DNA from: Endomicrobiia bacterium
GTDB lineage: Bacteria; Elusimicrobiota; Endomicrobiia; DTEH01
Length of the DNA stretch: 46,123 nt
Assembly: GCA_025059805.1 (NCBI GenBank)
Contig: JANXDG010000064.1
Location: 1-46,123, forward strand
Direction of reading: 5' to 3'
The notes under the pieces are model-generated. The model was not told where the DNA came from, searched no databases, and was given only the letters and a program-made list of their open reading frames with translations. Below, piece after piece: positions 18,701-29,300 of the stretch (its first letter is position 1; each line of letters opens with the position of its first letter). A program made the translations under genes and the position numbers.

Positions 18701-21700
18701 CATACACTGACACTGCTGCATATGGTGATTCATCTAATGGTGTAAAATGTGGCAACAAAAGTATTGTATTAACACCAGCAGGTTTAAGCATTCTATCAAA
18801 CACCTCTATAAGGTCTGTTATCTTGCCAATACCGTAGCGATTTTGTGAGTTTCTTAATCCAAATATAGGTAAACTACAGGCAAGCCTTGTCCTTGTAAAA
18901 GCTAAAGCATCTGATACCTCCTTGTCTAATCTATCAACATGAACTACAGATTTCAACCTATATGCTGGCAACCACAACTCTTTAATATACCTTTTAACAA
19001 CATTAGTAACATCTACCTGTGGTGTTGTTTGTAAAGCGTTCCACATCATCTTTATCCAGTCAACATCAAAGTTCCATCTGTTAATTTCTCCAATACTTCT
19101 TTTATAAACATCTGAAAATTTTTCAAAAACTTCTATTAAACCTAATGGAGAAGGTCTTCTGTCGGGTGTATAGTGTTCAATAAAGAAACCATTATAACCA
19201 TCAATTATATGTTCTAAAGGACCACCTGTCTTTGTTGTCATAGTAGGTATAGCGTTAGAAAGTCCTTTCATATATCCTGTAGCGGAAGCTTCTGTCTCTA
19301 ACTCTGACCACATACATAAAACATCTGCACCTTGGAATATTATCGGTGCTTCAGCTACATTAAGATTTGGTATGAAAATAATCCTACCTATAAGACGAGG
19401 ATCTCTTGCTAACTCTTTTTCTTGCAAGGTAGTCCCATCAACTTCTATGATTCTACCTTCTTGAAGTGCAATAAGTTCTCTTACTCGTGCTAATCCACAC
19501 TTGTCAGCTATATGAGGTTTACCTAAAAGAATCTGTACAACTTCTGTAGATAGAAACCTTTCTCTTAATTGTGGATCTCTCATCGCTTTAATAAAAGAAT
19601 CAACAGATTTAAAGTTAGTTTTCCTTCTTGCTTCTACAACAAAAAGTTTAGATGTGTCCGGCTTAATACCAACCTTGTGCGCAACCCATTCTGCAAATCT
19701 CTCTTTAGCTTGTCTATGAATTTCCCACATCTTTTTTATGTTTTCTTTAGAATACTCTTTACCCACCAACTCTTTAAACTCTTGTCGTTGCCAATGTGCA
19801 AGGTTTACACCACTAACTATACCTGCAATAAGACCTCTAAACTCTGGATATAACTTCCTCTCAGTAACCTCAGCATGTTCTTTGGACACACCATTAACAA
19901 CATCACAAACTGACAAACATATCTTTGTCAGATCAATCTGGCCATCCCTAACTATACCGTACTGCCAAAGTTCAGGATTAAACCTTATCCTATTAACATT
20001 CTCTATTGGTGTTTTTTGCAGCCCAGCCTCTACAGGAGTGTGTGTAGTAAACCCGTAAACTAACGAATTTAAAAATTCATCATTAGTAAACCTATCTATA
20101 ACAACCTTAGGGTGTGCAAAAGTTGTAAGTGCTTCATTAAGTTGTACAATTACAGGTTCAATTTTATCAAATGGTAAACCTAAATTAAGCAGTTTTTCTT
20201 TAAACTCAGGATTACCTTCTTGTAGTTCTTTAAGGATAGCTAAAGTACCTCTACCAAGCAATAACATCTGTTTTTCCCTTTGTTCATAAGAGGGATAAAT
20301 CTCAGTGGTAATTTCTGGATGGTCCAAAAACAAAACTACCGCATTCTTATTCGTATTAGGAGCTTTAAATATCCCAGCATAAACATTAACCACCTCATCT
20401 ACTCCATAAATAGGTACTAAAATTTTACCAAGATGAACAAGTTTGCCTTTGTTTATAGCCTCCTTATAATCTACAGGTCTCATTTCTATACTTCCATCAT
20501 CCCTTTGCATAGGTACATAATGATATAACAAACTAACACCAATTGCATTCATACCAAGGTCTGTAAGTTGTACTAACTCTTCAGTTACTAAAGGTTCCAA
20601 CCCGCCAGTTTGGTGAGCATTTGCTACACGAACACGCATCTCTTCATCTGAAAACGCTGAAAGGAAATCTTCAGTAGGTTTAAACCCAGGGGAAACATGA
20701 ATAAATGTTTTCCCATATAACTCCTTCGCATTCTGTTTAATCCATTCATATTCCCCATCCACTAATGCATCTGTAGAAGTTCGGTTCAACTTATTTATCG
20801 GAGACAACGATATTCTTACAGCATCACTTACATATGCAGACAAATTTTCTACAGGAACAAATTTAGATACTATTCCATCTTCGCCCATTTCTTGTGATGA
20901 CACAAAATTATCTATATTTTTTGTACTACCAAATATTGTTCCTAAAAACTTTCCTATACTATCTATAATTTTAGGAATGTCTTCAATTCCCACGACTTCC
21001 CATAATTTTGTATTTTCTTGTGAAATCATCTTATAATATAAAAGCTTATTATCAATTACATTTTTTATTGGCTGCCAGAAATTTCTCCCAAATACATATA
21101 TAGGTCGTCTATAAACAGTACCTGTCTGTATACTACACAATAGGCCAAAAAGTTTCTTAAATGTACCGACACCGCCAACAAAAAATATATTACATAAAGA
21201 ATTTTCTGTTAACAAAACCTCTTGTACAGAAGGATGTGATGTTGTTATCTTATTTTTTACTTGTTCTTCTAACTCTGTCAGTGGTTCGGTTGCAACATTA
21301 AATATTGCTTGGACCAAATGTTCTTTATTGAGTTTCTTAGCTGTCTTTATTACTACCTCTGACAAAGGATATCTACTTGCTATTCTTACCGGAATATTAT
21401 TTAATAACAATCGTTCAACCAAAATCTCTACATTTCTTAAATCAATACTATCTTTTTGAGGACTACCTACAAGTACAACTGCAGGTGGCCACAAGTAAAG
21501 TGTTCTTAAACCTGTTTCCAGTTCTTTGTTAGCACTCTTAACTTCTTGTGGTGTGTTTTTGTACAAATTTGGAGATTCTTTTGAAATAATATCTATTATT
21601 TCAGAAAGTTCATTTATATCATCTACTATGTAAGGTTGGGGTTGTATTATCCCTACTTTCTGCCAACTTTTATATAAGATTTTAACAATATCCTCATAAA

Positions 21701-24700
21701 AATTTCTACCATATAACACGAAATTTTTCCTTCTATGCCATATTTCAAAGATTTCATCTATTGTGCCGTATCCGCCAGGAAATGCTACAATACATAAACT
21801 ATTCTGGTAAAGTCCTAATTTTCTTGTAATAAGATGCTTGCAATAAACTACATTCTCTACATACGGTGTCACCTTTTTTTCAAAAGGAACAACAATTCTT
21901 ACCCCTTGTGTTCGAGGAGAACCTTCATATCCTCTTGCTTCAACATATCCTTTTAATACTGCTTCCATTATACCGGGTCCAGCACCTGTCCTAACATAGT
22001 ATCCTTTCTCATATAAAAGTTTACCTAAGTTATATGCATCCTGCCAAGGTTGGGAATCTTCTTTTAGTCTCGCAGAACCAAATACAACCACTGCTGGAGC
22101 CCAATTTTGAGATATCTTATAAACCTGTTCTCTTTCTGATACGATTTCTGAAATTATGGTATCAACATCTTTTGAAAATAATCCTCCTGTAGGCACTATA
22201 CTAACCTGAGAGGATTTTTCATTATTGATTTGAGACAAATTATCAGAAACTTGTCTTTTGCCAAAAATTTCTCTGATTTTTTCTGATATTTCTGAAAGTG
22301 TTAGATTAAGTTCGCTTTCATTATATATCCTTCTATATTTTAAACATTCACTTACAATCTCTGCTTTCTTAGATTGTATCTCTTTATCACCATTTATCAA
22401 CTCAGCAAGCAAACTTTTAACATTTGAATCTCTTATTTCTTCTATTAAAATGTTCAACTTCTCATACCTTTTCTTCTTAAAGGAGTACTTTCTTGCCACT
22501 AAATATAAAGCTAATCTTATTTTTTGCAACTCGTTAAGTTCTTTTACAATTTCTTTAAAATCTCTTTTGCTTATCTCAAAAATAACTTCTAAAAACTTAG
22601 TAGTAAAAATCTCACCTTTAGCTATATCAACAAGAATCTTAGAATCATATTCTACAGAAATTTTGTTTAATTTTTGTTCCAATTTTCGTTTTGTAAGGTA
22701 AGCAAGAGAAAAAGGATAAATGCTATCAACACCAAATTGGGTAAGATATGAAACAACTTCTTCAATAAATGTACATGTAACAATTAAATCGTCTAAAAAT
22801 ATTACTTTTTTCCCTTTAACTTTTTCTTCATCAACAACCAAACTCTCTTTTGCACGAACTATTCTTTCTTCTTCTGCAAGTTCTGCATACGGAATAGTTA
22901 TCTCCTTATGTCTTCTTTTTATAGATACAAACTCTATTCCTAACTTTTCTGCAACTTTTTTAGCTACTATACATATTGACCTGTCAACTTCTCTTGGCTC
23001 GTGTGCTGTTACTAACCATTCATTTTTATTTGTAATTTCTTTGCCAATTGTTTCAGATATAAGTTCTATAATTAGGGAAGAAACTTTTTCTAACGCTTCT
23101 TTTTCACCTAACTTAAATTTTGAGTAAACCAAAGTTTGTTCAATGTTAGATAGATCTTTAAATAAATAAATATATTTTGTACCAACTCTTGTTGCTATAC
23201 GTTTAAAAACTTTATATAACCCTTGTTGCTGACCAGACACATCTACAGCTGTTACACCTGTATTTAGTATATGACTTTCATCTTGTCCTTTCTCAAAACT
23301 GTTCCCAATGTACATTATCTCTTTTTCTGTGTAACCAAGCTCTTCACAAATCATTTCAATAGCATCTGCTTTTGAAAATTTGCCAATTGAAACTTTATTT
23401 TCTGACCACCATACAGCAAAGTTTAATCCTCTATTTTTAAGCTCTTTTTCTATTTCAGCATAAACTGTTTTTGTTATATCTTTGTCCTTTGTACTAATCT
23501 CTAAAACTATCTTACCTGTAGGTATTTCCTTATCTTTTTCTCTTACACTAACTATACTTGCGACATTCAACCTGTTTATTACATCCTGTAATACACTCTC
23601 AACTTCTTTCCTTTCTTTTTCACTGAACCTTTCATCTCTAACAACATTACCATCCTTAAAAACTAAGCTACCATTCTCTGCGTATACTATAATGTTTTTT
23701 TGTACCTGTTGAGGTAAAAAATTAAGTACATCTCTTTGAGCTCTATCTAACGAACCTGTTGTTAACAAAACTACAGGGACTCCTACTTTTAACAAAAATA
23801 AAAACGATTTCAACAAACTCTCCGGACCATCCTTTATCGTAGAGTTACTGTCTGGTGTTAAAGTACCACCTATGTCACACACTAACAATTTAGGCGGATG
23901 TTTATCTATTAACTTTAGTGCAGTTCTTATTGATAATTTTTTAGAAGGTAAAAACTTACTAAATAATTTTTCAAAATAACCATAGAAACTTTTAATCTCT
24001 CTAAGAGTTATAAGCATTTCTCTAAGTATAGAACTTTTATACTTATGCTGTAGAAGAAGATGATTAATTTCATGCTTGAATATACTTCGTTGTAATCTCG
24101 GAGGCAAATATTTTAGTATTGATGAGTTGATATAAATTTTGCCATCTTTAACATAGGCGGGAGTATGCCAGGAAGGTTCTGTAGTTTCTTCTACTAACGA
24201 AGGATTTTTAAAATCATCTATAATTTCATATGGAGGTCCTAATTTTAACCCAGCTTTAATAAAGTAAAAGAGATTAATGAAATATCGCCCAGTAAATGCT
24301 GCCACTACAAGCCATCCAATTGGATTAAAAAAACTATTTATTGCTATTCCTAAAGAAACAAATACTGATGCAAAAATACCTTGTGTGAAAAAAGAGAATC
24401 TTTCTTTTTTCCTATTATAAGATGAAACTTTTTGTATATCTTTTAATATTACTTCGCCATTTTTTTTAGCTGTAATTATCTTATAAACTACACCGTTTAT
24501 AGAAACCATATTGTCATTAAGAACTTCTATCTTTAAGTTTCTTATCTGTTTAGATATTTCCTGTTGATGTCCAGATTCTTCTATATTTTTCATCCAACTA
24601 TTAATCAATTCTACCAACTCGTTTTTCTTTTTACCTTGAACCACTGCGTATGCTAACAAACATAACACTATTCCTTCAGCAGTTTCTGCTGTTAAGCCAA

Positions 24701-26294
24701 CATTTAAAAGTTGTGGTGCAAATGCATTAAATAAAAATTCACTAAAATCTATTTTTCCAAGCAAAAGTTCTTCATAAATATTTTCAGTATAATCTCTTGT
24801 AACATTAGGCATTATTACAACATAAGATATACCTTTTTGTTTGAGATACCCGGTCAACTCAGTATGAAATCCACCAGTGATAACTACATATAAATAATCT
24901 GAACTTATCAATGTTGATATATCAGGCTGAAATTTTTCTTCATTCTTACTTTTTGACCTCGGTAAGGATAACAATATTCCTTTTTCTATTTCTGATATTA
25001 TGTTGTTATAGAAAATTTCATTTCTTTTAATATTTACATCATAAAACTCAAAAACATCTTTGTTATTTAGTAAAGAAATTACGTCCTTTACTTCAACATC
25101 CTCAAAGTATTTCAATAACAATTTTTCATATAAATCTTTGTTATCTTTGAAATACCTGTATTCTGTAGGTGTTAGTTTAAACTCAACTATATCTTTAAGT
25201 AGGTCTGTCATAAAATAAAGTGCCAATATTTCTTTATCTAAAAGTTTTTTAGCATAACTATAAAGAATTTGATTTTTAAGAATTTTTTCTTCTGTTAATA
25301 GAAGGGAAGGATTTAAAGAATAGTTAGCTTTTATATATTCAAACAATTTATTTAGCGATGGAAATTCAGAAGCTAAATTTTTATAATCTTGGGAGAATAA
25401 CATTAATGTTGTGTAATATTCTTCCTGTGAACTACATTGTTGCAATTTTTGTATAAGTTTACTATAAACTCCGTAAGGTAGGTTTTCTTTTAATGTTTTT
25501 AAAAATTTTTTAAGCTCAAAATTAACTGATTTTACTTTTAATTGTTTAATTATTTTTCTTAATTCTATATACTTTTTAACCTCTGGATAAAAGTTTAACT
25601 CTAAACCTTCTTTTTTTAACAACTTCTCTATGTTATCATAAAACCTGTTTTTATCTGAGATAACCTCTTCAAGTTTTTTAATTTTTTTAGAAAGATATTT
25701 TCTTTTTAACATTTTAACTTTGTTGGATAAAATATTCAGATTTTCTAAATTTTTATATTTCTCCTGCAACAACTTTTTAATCCTTTCGTAATTTGCAAGG
25801 TACACTTCCCAATCTTCTATACCGTAAAGTTTACCTGTAGTATATAATGCTTCATAATATTCCGCACCACTTATTAAACCACTATTTAACAAGTTGTCAA
25901 GGGTCAACTTCTGTAAACTTTTATCAGAAATACTACTAAACAGTATTGTCTCTACCTTAGTTTTAGGTGCACCTTCAACAAAAATCTTTTCTACATCAAA
26001 CTTTTCATCAAGTAGTTTTATAATCTCAAAAATATTTTTTTGTACCTCAGGATGACAATGTAAATCTTGTATTAACACTACTGAAACGTTATTACCATTG
26101 TTATACTTTTCAACAATCCTACCTAACCTATACGGTAGTACAAACCCATCAAGTTTACCTAAAAAAAGTTTTGCTTTGTTTATATCTTCTACTACTAAAC
26201 TTATCCCATATATTGTTTCATAAAATATAAACGTATAACTAAAAGTTAACAAAAGCACACACGTTATACATCTTAAAATCTTTGCCTTAAACAT
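15789..26294 (-). CDS. Giant B: 3501-residue membrane-anchored glucan phosphorylase/amylase/debranching polyprotein
   Basis: Domains in order (approximate residues): anchor 8-30; Tiki/TraB/ChaN-like 45-500 (QDLHCHPEVQKN near 77, GGFHTELTGYL near 477); hydrophobic pair 637-680; HExxH site HEINH near 740; HAD phosphatase-like 800-1030 (DIGGTLTP, YIGNS); phosphoribosyltransferase-like 1060-1215 (VIFLDDLIVTCTF); LOG-type 1385-1560 (FPGGYGTIDE) and a degenerate second LOG 1595-1775 (FVGGVGTF); GT35 alpha-glucan phosphorylase 1860-2440 with GFTTHTPVEAG, VNGVSKEHAEV and PLP lysine K2343 in EASATGYMKG; clan GH-H (GH77-like start, SPYAAVSVYAINELYID) 2465-2900 with D2745, E2791 and D2836; GH133 amylo-1,6-glucosidase 3080-3490 (WGRDTFISLTGL, WMDAAP). 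GAGGA precedes ATG 26294, 38 bases after giant A. Likely turns over an alpha-glucan; whether it is exported is unclear. Confidence 0.85.
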   Translation of the reverse strand: MFKAKILRCITCVLLLTFSYTFIFYETIYGISLVVEDINKAKLFLGKLDGFVLPYRLGRIVEKYNNGNNVSVVLIQDLHCHPEVQKNIFEIIKLLDEKFDVEKIFVEGAPKTKVETILFSSISDKSLQKLTLDNLLNSGLISGAEYYEALYTTGKLYGIEDWEVYLANYERIKKLLQEKYKNLENLNILSNKVKMLKRKYLSKKIKKLEEVISDKNRFYDNIEKLLKKEGLELNFYPEVKKYIELRKIIKQLKVKSVNFELKKFLKTLKENLPYGVYSKLIQKLQQCSSQEEYYTTLMLFSQDYKNLASEFPSLNKLFEYIKANYSLNPSLLLTEEKILKNQILYSYAKKLLDKEILALYFMTDLLKDIVEFKLTPTEYRYFKDNKDLYEKLLLKYFEDVEVKDVISLLNNKDVFEFYDVNIKRNEIFYNNIISEIEKGILLSLPRSKSKNEEKFQPDISTLISSDYLYVVITGGFHTELTGYLKQKGISYVVIMPNVTRDYTENIYEELLLGKIDFSEFLFNAFAPQLLNVGLTAETAEGIVLCLLAYAVVQGKKKNELVELINSWMKNIEESGHQQEISKQIRNLKIEVLNDNMVSINGVVYKIITAKKNGEVILKDIQKVSSYNRKKERFSFFTQGIFASVFVSLGIAINSFFNPIGWLVVAAFTGRYFINLFYFIKAGLKLGPPYEIIDDFKNPSLVEETTEPSWHTPAYVKDGKIYINSSILKYLPPRLQRSIFKHEINHLLLQHKYKSSILREMLITLREIKSFYGYFEKLFSKFLPSKKLSIRTALKLIDKHPPKLLVCDIGGTLTPDSNSTIKDGPESLLKSFLFLLKVGVPVVLLTTGSLDRAQRDVLNFLPQQVQKNIIVYAENGSLVFKDGNVVRDERFSEKERKEVESVLQDVINRLNVASIVSVREKDKEIPTGKIVLEISTKDKDITKTVYAEIEKELKNRGLNFAVWWSENKVSIGKFSKADAIEMICEELGYTEKEIMYIGNSFEKGQDESHILNTGVTAVDVSGQQQGLYKVFKRIATRVGTKYIYLFKDLSNIEQTLVYSKFKLGEKEALEKVSSLIIELISETIGKEITNKNEWLVTAHEPREVDRSICIVAKKVAEKLGIEFVSIKRRHKEITIPYAELAEEERIVRAKESLVVDEEKVKGKKVIFLDDLIVTCTFIEEVVSYLTQFGVDSIYPFSLAYLTKRKLEQKLNKISVEYDSKILVDIAKGEIFTTKFLEVIFEISKRDFKEIVKELNELQKIRLALYLVARKYSFKKKRYEKLNILIEEIRDSNVKSLLAELINGDKEIQSKKAEIVSECLKYRRIYNESELNLTLSEISEKIREIFGKRQVSDNLSQINNEKSSQVSIVPTGGLFSKDVDTIISEIVSEREQVYKISQNWAPAVVVFGSARLKEDSQPWQDAYNLGKLLYEKGYYVRTGAGPGIMEAVLKGYVEARGYEGSPRTQGVRIVVPFEKKVTPYVENVVYCKHLITRKLGLYQNSLCIVAFPGGYGTIDEIFEIWHRRKNFVLYGRNFYEDIVKILYKSWQKVGIIQPQPYIVDDINELSEIIDIISKESPNLYKNTPQEVKSANKELETGLRTLYLWPPAVVLVGSPQKDSIDLRNVEILVERLLLNNIPVRIASRYPLSEVVIKTAKKLNKEHLVQAIFNVATEPLTELEEQVKNKITTSHPSVQEVLLTENSLCNIFFVGGVGTFKKLFGLLCSIQTGTVYRRPIYVFGRNFWQPIKNVIDNKLLYYKMISQENTKLWEVVGIEDIPKIIDSIGKFLGTIFGSTKNIDNFVSSQEMGEDGIVSKFVPVENLSAYVSDAVRISLSPINKLNRTSTDALVDGEYEWIKQNAKELYGKTFIHVSPGFKPTEDFLSAFSDEEMRVRVANAHQTGGLEPLVTEELVQLTDLGMNAIGVSLLYHYVPMQRDDGSIEMRPVDYKEAINKGKLVHLGKILVPIYGVDEVVNVYAGIFKAPNTNKNAVVLFLDHPEITTEIYPSYEQREKQMLLLGRGTLAILKELQEGNPEFKEKLLNLGLPFDKIEPVIVQLNEALTTFAHPKVVIDRFTNDEFLNSLVYGFTTHTPVEAGLQKTPIENVNRIRFNPELWQYGIVRDGQIDLTKICLSVCDVVNGVSKEHAEVTERKLYPEFRGLIAGIVSGVNLAHWQRQEFKELVGKEYSKENIKKMWEIHRQAKERFAEWVAHKVGIKPDTSKLFVVEARRKTNFKSVDSFIKAMRDPQLRERFLSTEVVQILLGKPHIADKCGLARVRELIALQEGRIIEVDGTTLQEKELARDPRLIGRIIFIPNLNVAEAPIIFQGADVLCMWSELETEASATGYMKGLSNAIPTMTTKTGGPLEHIIDGYNGFFIEHYTPDRRPSPLGLIEVFEKFSDVYKRSIGEINRWNFDVDWIKMMWNALQTTPQVDVTNVVKRYIKELWLPAYRLKSVVHVDRLDKEVSDALAFTRTRLACSLPIFGLRNSQNRYGIGKITDLIEVFDRMLKPAGVNTILLLPHFTPLDESPYAAVSVYAINELYIDWVKEAQRIGLPKKIISEIKTKLEAVESEVINYEVLRDVEFEVAKVVYKHFLDRRDRKFESFKQKNSFWLDNYSRFMAAYKIVGRYPTSVDEINEIATKNPGIFDTYKSLYEYMQYVAYTQLNETIRYLHQQGCKLMFDFPFFRGKDGCDVVFNRRYFYNRSPYIWGQHWTDLVLYNWDELAADRYRLLTNPLIHWLKFGFDGVRLDALHFAYPLPHLGHNIVQSGNERGDDFVSEVITRIRSVRPDAIIVAEAFEGKDGYLREKYGIYTIANVDWFNEQDLKNIRSDKVWLQITSHDSPRIQDNPGITHKYNVEYNETSFKNFFNKVLTSGVEYVSFVIGDQWGEKTPVKEVVDGRSLWRYRISLPAERSFDISEFIKTVISQTTSKTTQGYFMKGYVVGQNIEIDANKATQILTMLRNVSMEHFKLMYDEGRKELPFGDINAPHLHSLLVSYQWMMFVGEQGKWSLLHHSYHNDFFRKLYDILNKAGITQESFPEIYTYIKQLNRLASAAVSVEEKANINIQLFGFIQGLLENILYQEYMSTTRKEVKQNKDVFAKLLLAADSFVVRDKDGEVKILAGYPWFNQSWGRDTFISLTGLLITTGRFKEAKEVFRYYAKHQRDGIIPNRIWPDGKAEYNTADASLWFVEALYRYYEITKDKEFMEEMLPVINRILYAYTSTDRTKPIYMDDDGLVVSPAQWTWMDAAPNGKPVTPRNGKPVEIQALFYNALKIAAKFNRLLGNSEIAARYENIAAQVKISINNKYFADGRVYPYDVIDGDPHKDAVRPNALMLVSLSNVDDLLDDSRKHNIVKVVENELLTPVGLRTLSPVDPKYRGDYQTFAPMEVKDQAYHQGTVWPWLVREYIFAKLKLLEDRPYDEAVEMISSNINNLVYFVRSNGTIPEVFSGNVPHSQGGCVSQAWSVAAILEILDLISTDRSKPIIEEKELKQIFSVETIKQVLSSV

Positions 26295-26332
26295 TTTTTA
26301 ATAATTCCTCTTTTTAATTTAAATTAAATTTT

Positions 26333-29300
26333 TTATACAGCGCCAAGTATTTTCTTTATTTCTTCAACACTTATTACAGTAGGATTCCTCTCTCTTATTA
26401 ACGGCACATACTCAGTGGCAATTAACAAGTCAAAAAGAATAAGTAAATCAGATACTGTTTTAGGTTCTGTCTTTAAAGAAATAAATTTTTGTGTTTCTAA
26501 ATCAATTATATCTGACAACGCAGTCTCCCTTATTACAAGTTCTATTAGAGGATTTATATTATCCTGTAAGTTTTCCAAAACTTGTTTAGCTTTAACATCT
26601 TTTATTTCGTACTCTTTGTGTTGTGCTTTAGCGAACAACAATTTTAACCATACATCTGCTTTATCTTCCGTTTTAACACCATACAATGATACTTCAGAAT
26701 CATCTATCATAACTTTTGTTTCTAAACCGTTCATTATAGAAGCCCAATAATGTAAAAATTTAAGTTTTATATCTTGTTTTGCCTGTTGTAATGTAATGTT
26801 TAACACTTTGTTAACATACTCCTTATATTTACCTGTCAAGTGTTGTTCTCCTATTATACCTGCCAAAACAAGTTGGTGTTCAAAAGATAAATCAGTATTG
26901 ACTAACTTTTCAACTAAACTTTCTATCATACTTTGTAAACGACCAGCTTCTCTTGGATAAACCTCAGTTAAACTGTTTAAAACAACCAACTTATCTATAT
27001 CCCCACACACAACATCAACTATATTACCATCCTCATCTCTTCTTACATATTCCTCAACCATCAATAATAACCTGCTTAACACTATCTCATCTTTAAGCTT
27101 TAATTCATACACTAAATCTCTATATTTAATACCAATCATCACACTACCTATTAACCCTTCAACCATACCATAAAGTTTTGACAAAAGTAGCACCTGCTGA
27201 GTTTTCTCCTGTAGAGTTTCTAAAAGCTTTATTATTCGTTGTACCTCAGAAACATACAAAGGTAGTGAATCTTGAACTGAAATTATCTTATTTAAATATT
27301 CTCTAATCTTATTAACATCCACTGCCCTTCCAGTATTAACTACTTCTCTGAACTCCTCTGTTAACCCCAACATTGCATCTTTCAATATGTACACCAGCTC
27401 GTTCCTTTTCTCCACACCTAATCTGTCTAATACAAACTTCATTGATTTACCTAAATAATATCCTTCAATATATGCTGATTCTGTTGTCCTCTTAGTTATA
27501 TTTAACGTATAACTTATAATCTCTTCTATACCTGCTTCTATATTCTTAAATGTCATTGCAGATAAATCTTTTAACCCTGTATTTACCTCAGGTAAAACTA
27601 TACCATCTACACCTAACACAACTAACCCTACTGCTTTCTTTTTCATATTATCAACCTTATCTAAATCTTGTCGTGAGATTAGATACCACCTATCTGTTGA
27701 AATCTTTGTTATGTCAAACTCATCACTAACTACATTTGCTACCTTAATACCTAAACTTTCAACTTTATGCACTTCAGAATATGCTACATTGTACATAATT
27801 AATTCTAAGTCTCTCTTATACTTTCTTAAATCCAACAACTTATCTATATTCTGTTCATCATATTCAACTATGATCCCATCTATATTTTTTGCTATCTCTT
27901 TTATCTTTTCAGCAAACCTTACAAATTCTTCTTTAGACAATTTTAACATCAACATACCTTTAACATCTATACCTTTAATTCTTACATTTTTTAACCTGTC
28001 TATAACACTCATTAACTCATCAAAACTTAACTTTTCAACATTAGACATAACTATCCCAGATATACCTCTGCTTATATACGTTTTATACAACTCTCCTAGA
28101 GTATCTATATGACGTCTTTCTAATTTTTCCTCATCCACCTTTCTTAAAGAAACTCCTAACATAAACTTTGTCTTTAACATCTTTACAGCTTCAGAACCAA
28201 ACCATTTTAGTTCCTGTCTTGCTATCTCTAACTTTTGAAGATAGGTTGGATAAATTTGTTGTAGGATAAACACACGTTGTTTATCAGTTATAATTTCATT
28301 ATGGGTAAACTTCAAAATATTAGCATAATCGTATACTCTACTTAAATCTATCTTTCCTTCTTTTTTATACAAATCTAAAATTTTAATCTCTTCCTCAACA
28401 TTTCTCAAACTTAACTGTTCTTTATCTCCAACATACATCCATACTAATTTGTTAAATAAAATACTATAATCTTTTCTGTATATATCATCTAACAAATCAT
28501 AATAACTTAACACTCCCTGCTCACCTACCATCTCTACCACTGCTGGATTATATCTACCTTTAAACTCTTTACCTAAAAGTCCATTGTCACCACCTATTAA
28601 ATCTAATACACAACTAAGTGCTACTCTACCAAACTCTAAACCCTCCTTATCAACAGCTAAAATAGGAATTCCTTCTAAATTGTACACATCAACCTTATAG
28701 ATATCCTTTTTACCTTTATACTCAGCAACAACATTTTTTGATGATTCAAATTTTGCAGGTAAGATATCTTTTGTTATCACAACAACTTCAAATCCTAAAT
28801 TCTTGTATAACTGTATTCTACTTAGGACATCTTCAGTTAAAGTTTCACCAATAATTACTATACTTTTTCCTGACAACTTATTTGCATTTTCAACTAACCA
28901 ATTTTGTTTAGAAACAACACTACCAGCTGTAGAAGAAATTGTAGTGTTAACATTTAAAAACTTCTGCAATATTTTCATAACTTCTTTAAAACTAAAATTA
29001 CTCATAGATATTCTTTTTCTGACTTCAGGGTCTCCTACAACAACTTTTAGCTGGTTATCTGACACATCAAGATATTTTATTGCTTCCTCTAAATTCTTTA
29101 GTTCTTTAAAATCGTGAATAAGTTCACCCGCTTTCTTATACCCTACTACATTGGCTCCTTCAAGTTGTGTAATATCACCTGTGACAGCTTCAAGATAAAA
29201 ATATCCATCCTTAAATCTCAAATTATAAGGTAAACCTTTATCTAAAAGTTTACCTAAACTCTTAGCATCATATATCAACCTAAACGCATTATATGGCGTT

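Noticed and set aside
22258-23127. Long plus-strand open frames opposite giant B
   Set aside because: They are antisense shadows: the minus strand carries clear HAD and phosphoribosyltransferase motifs there, and the plus translations are Ser/Leu/Phe-rich without motif or ribosome site.
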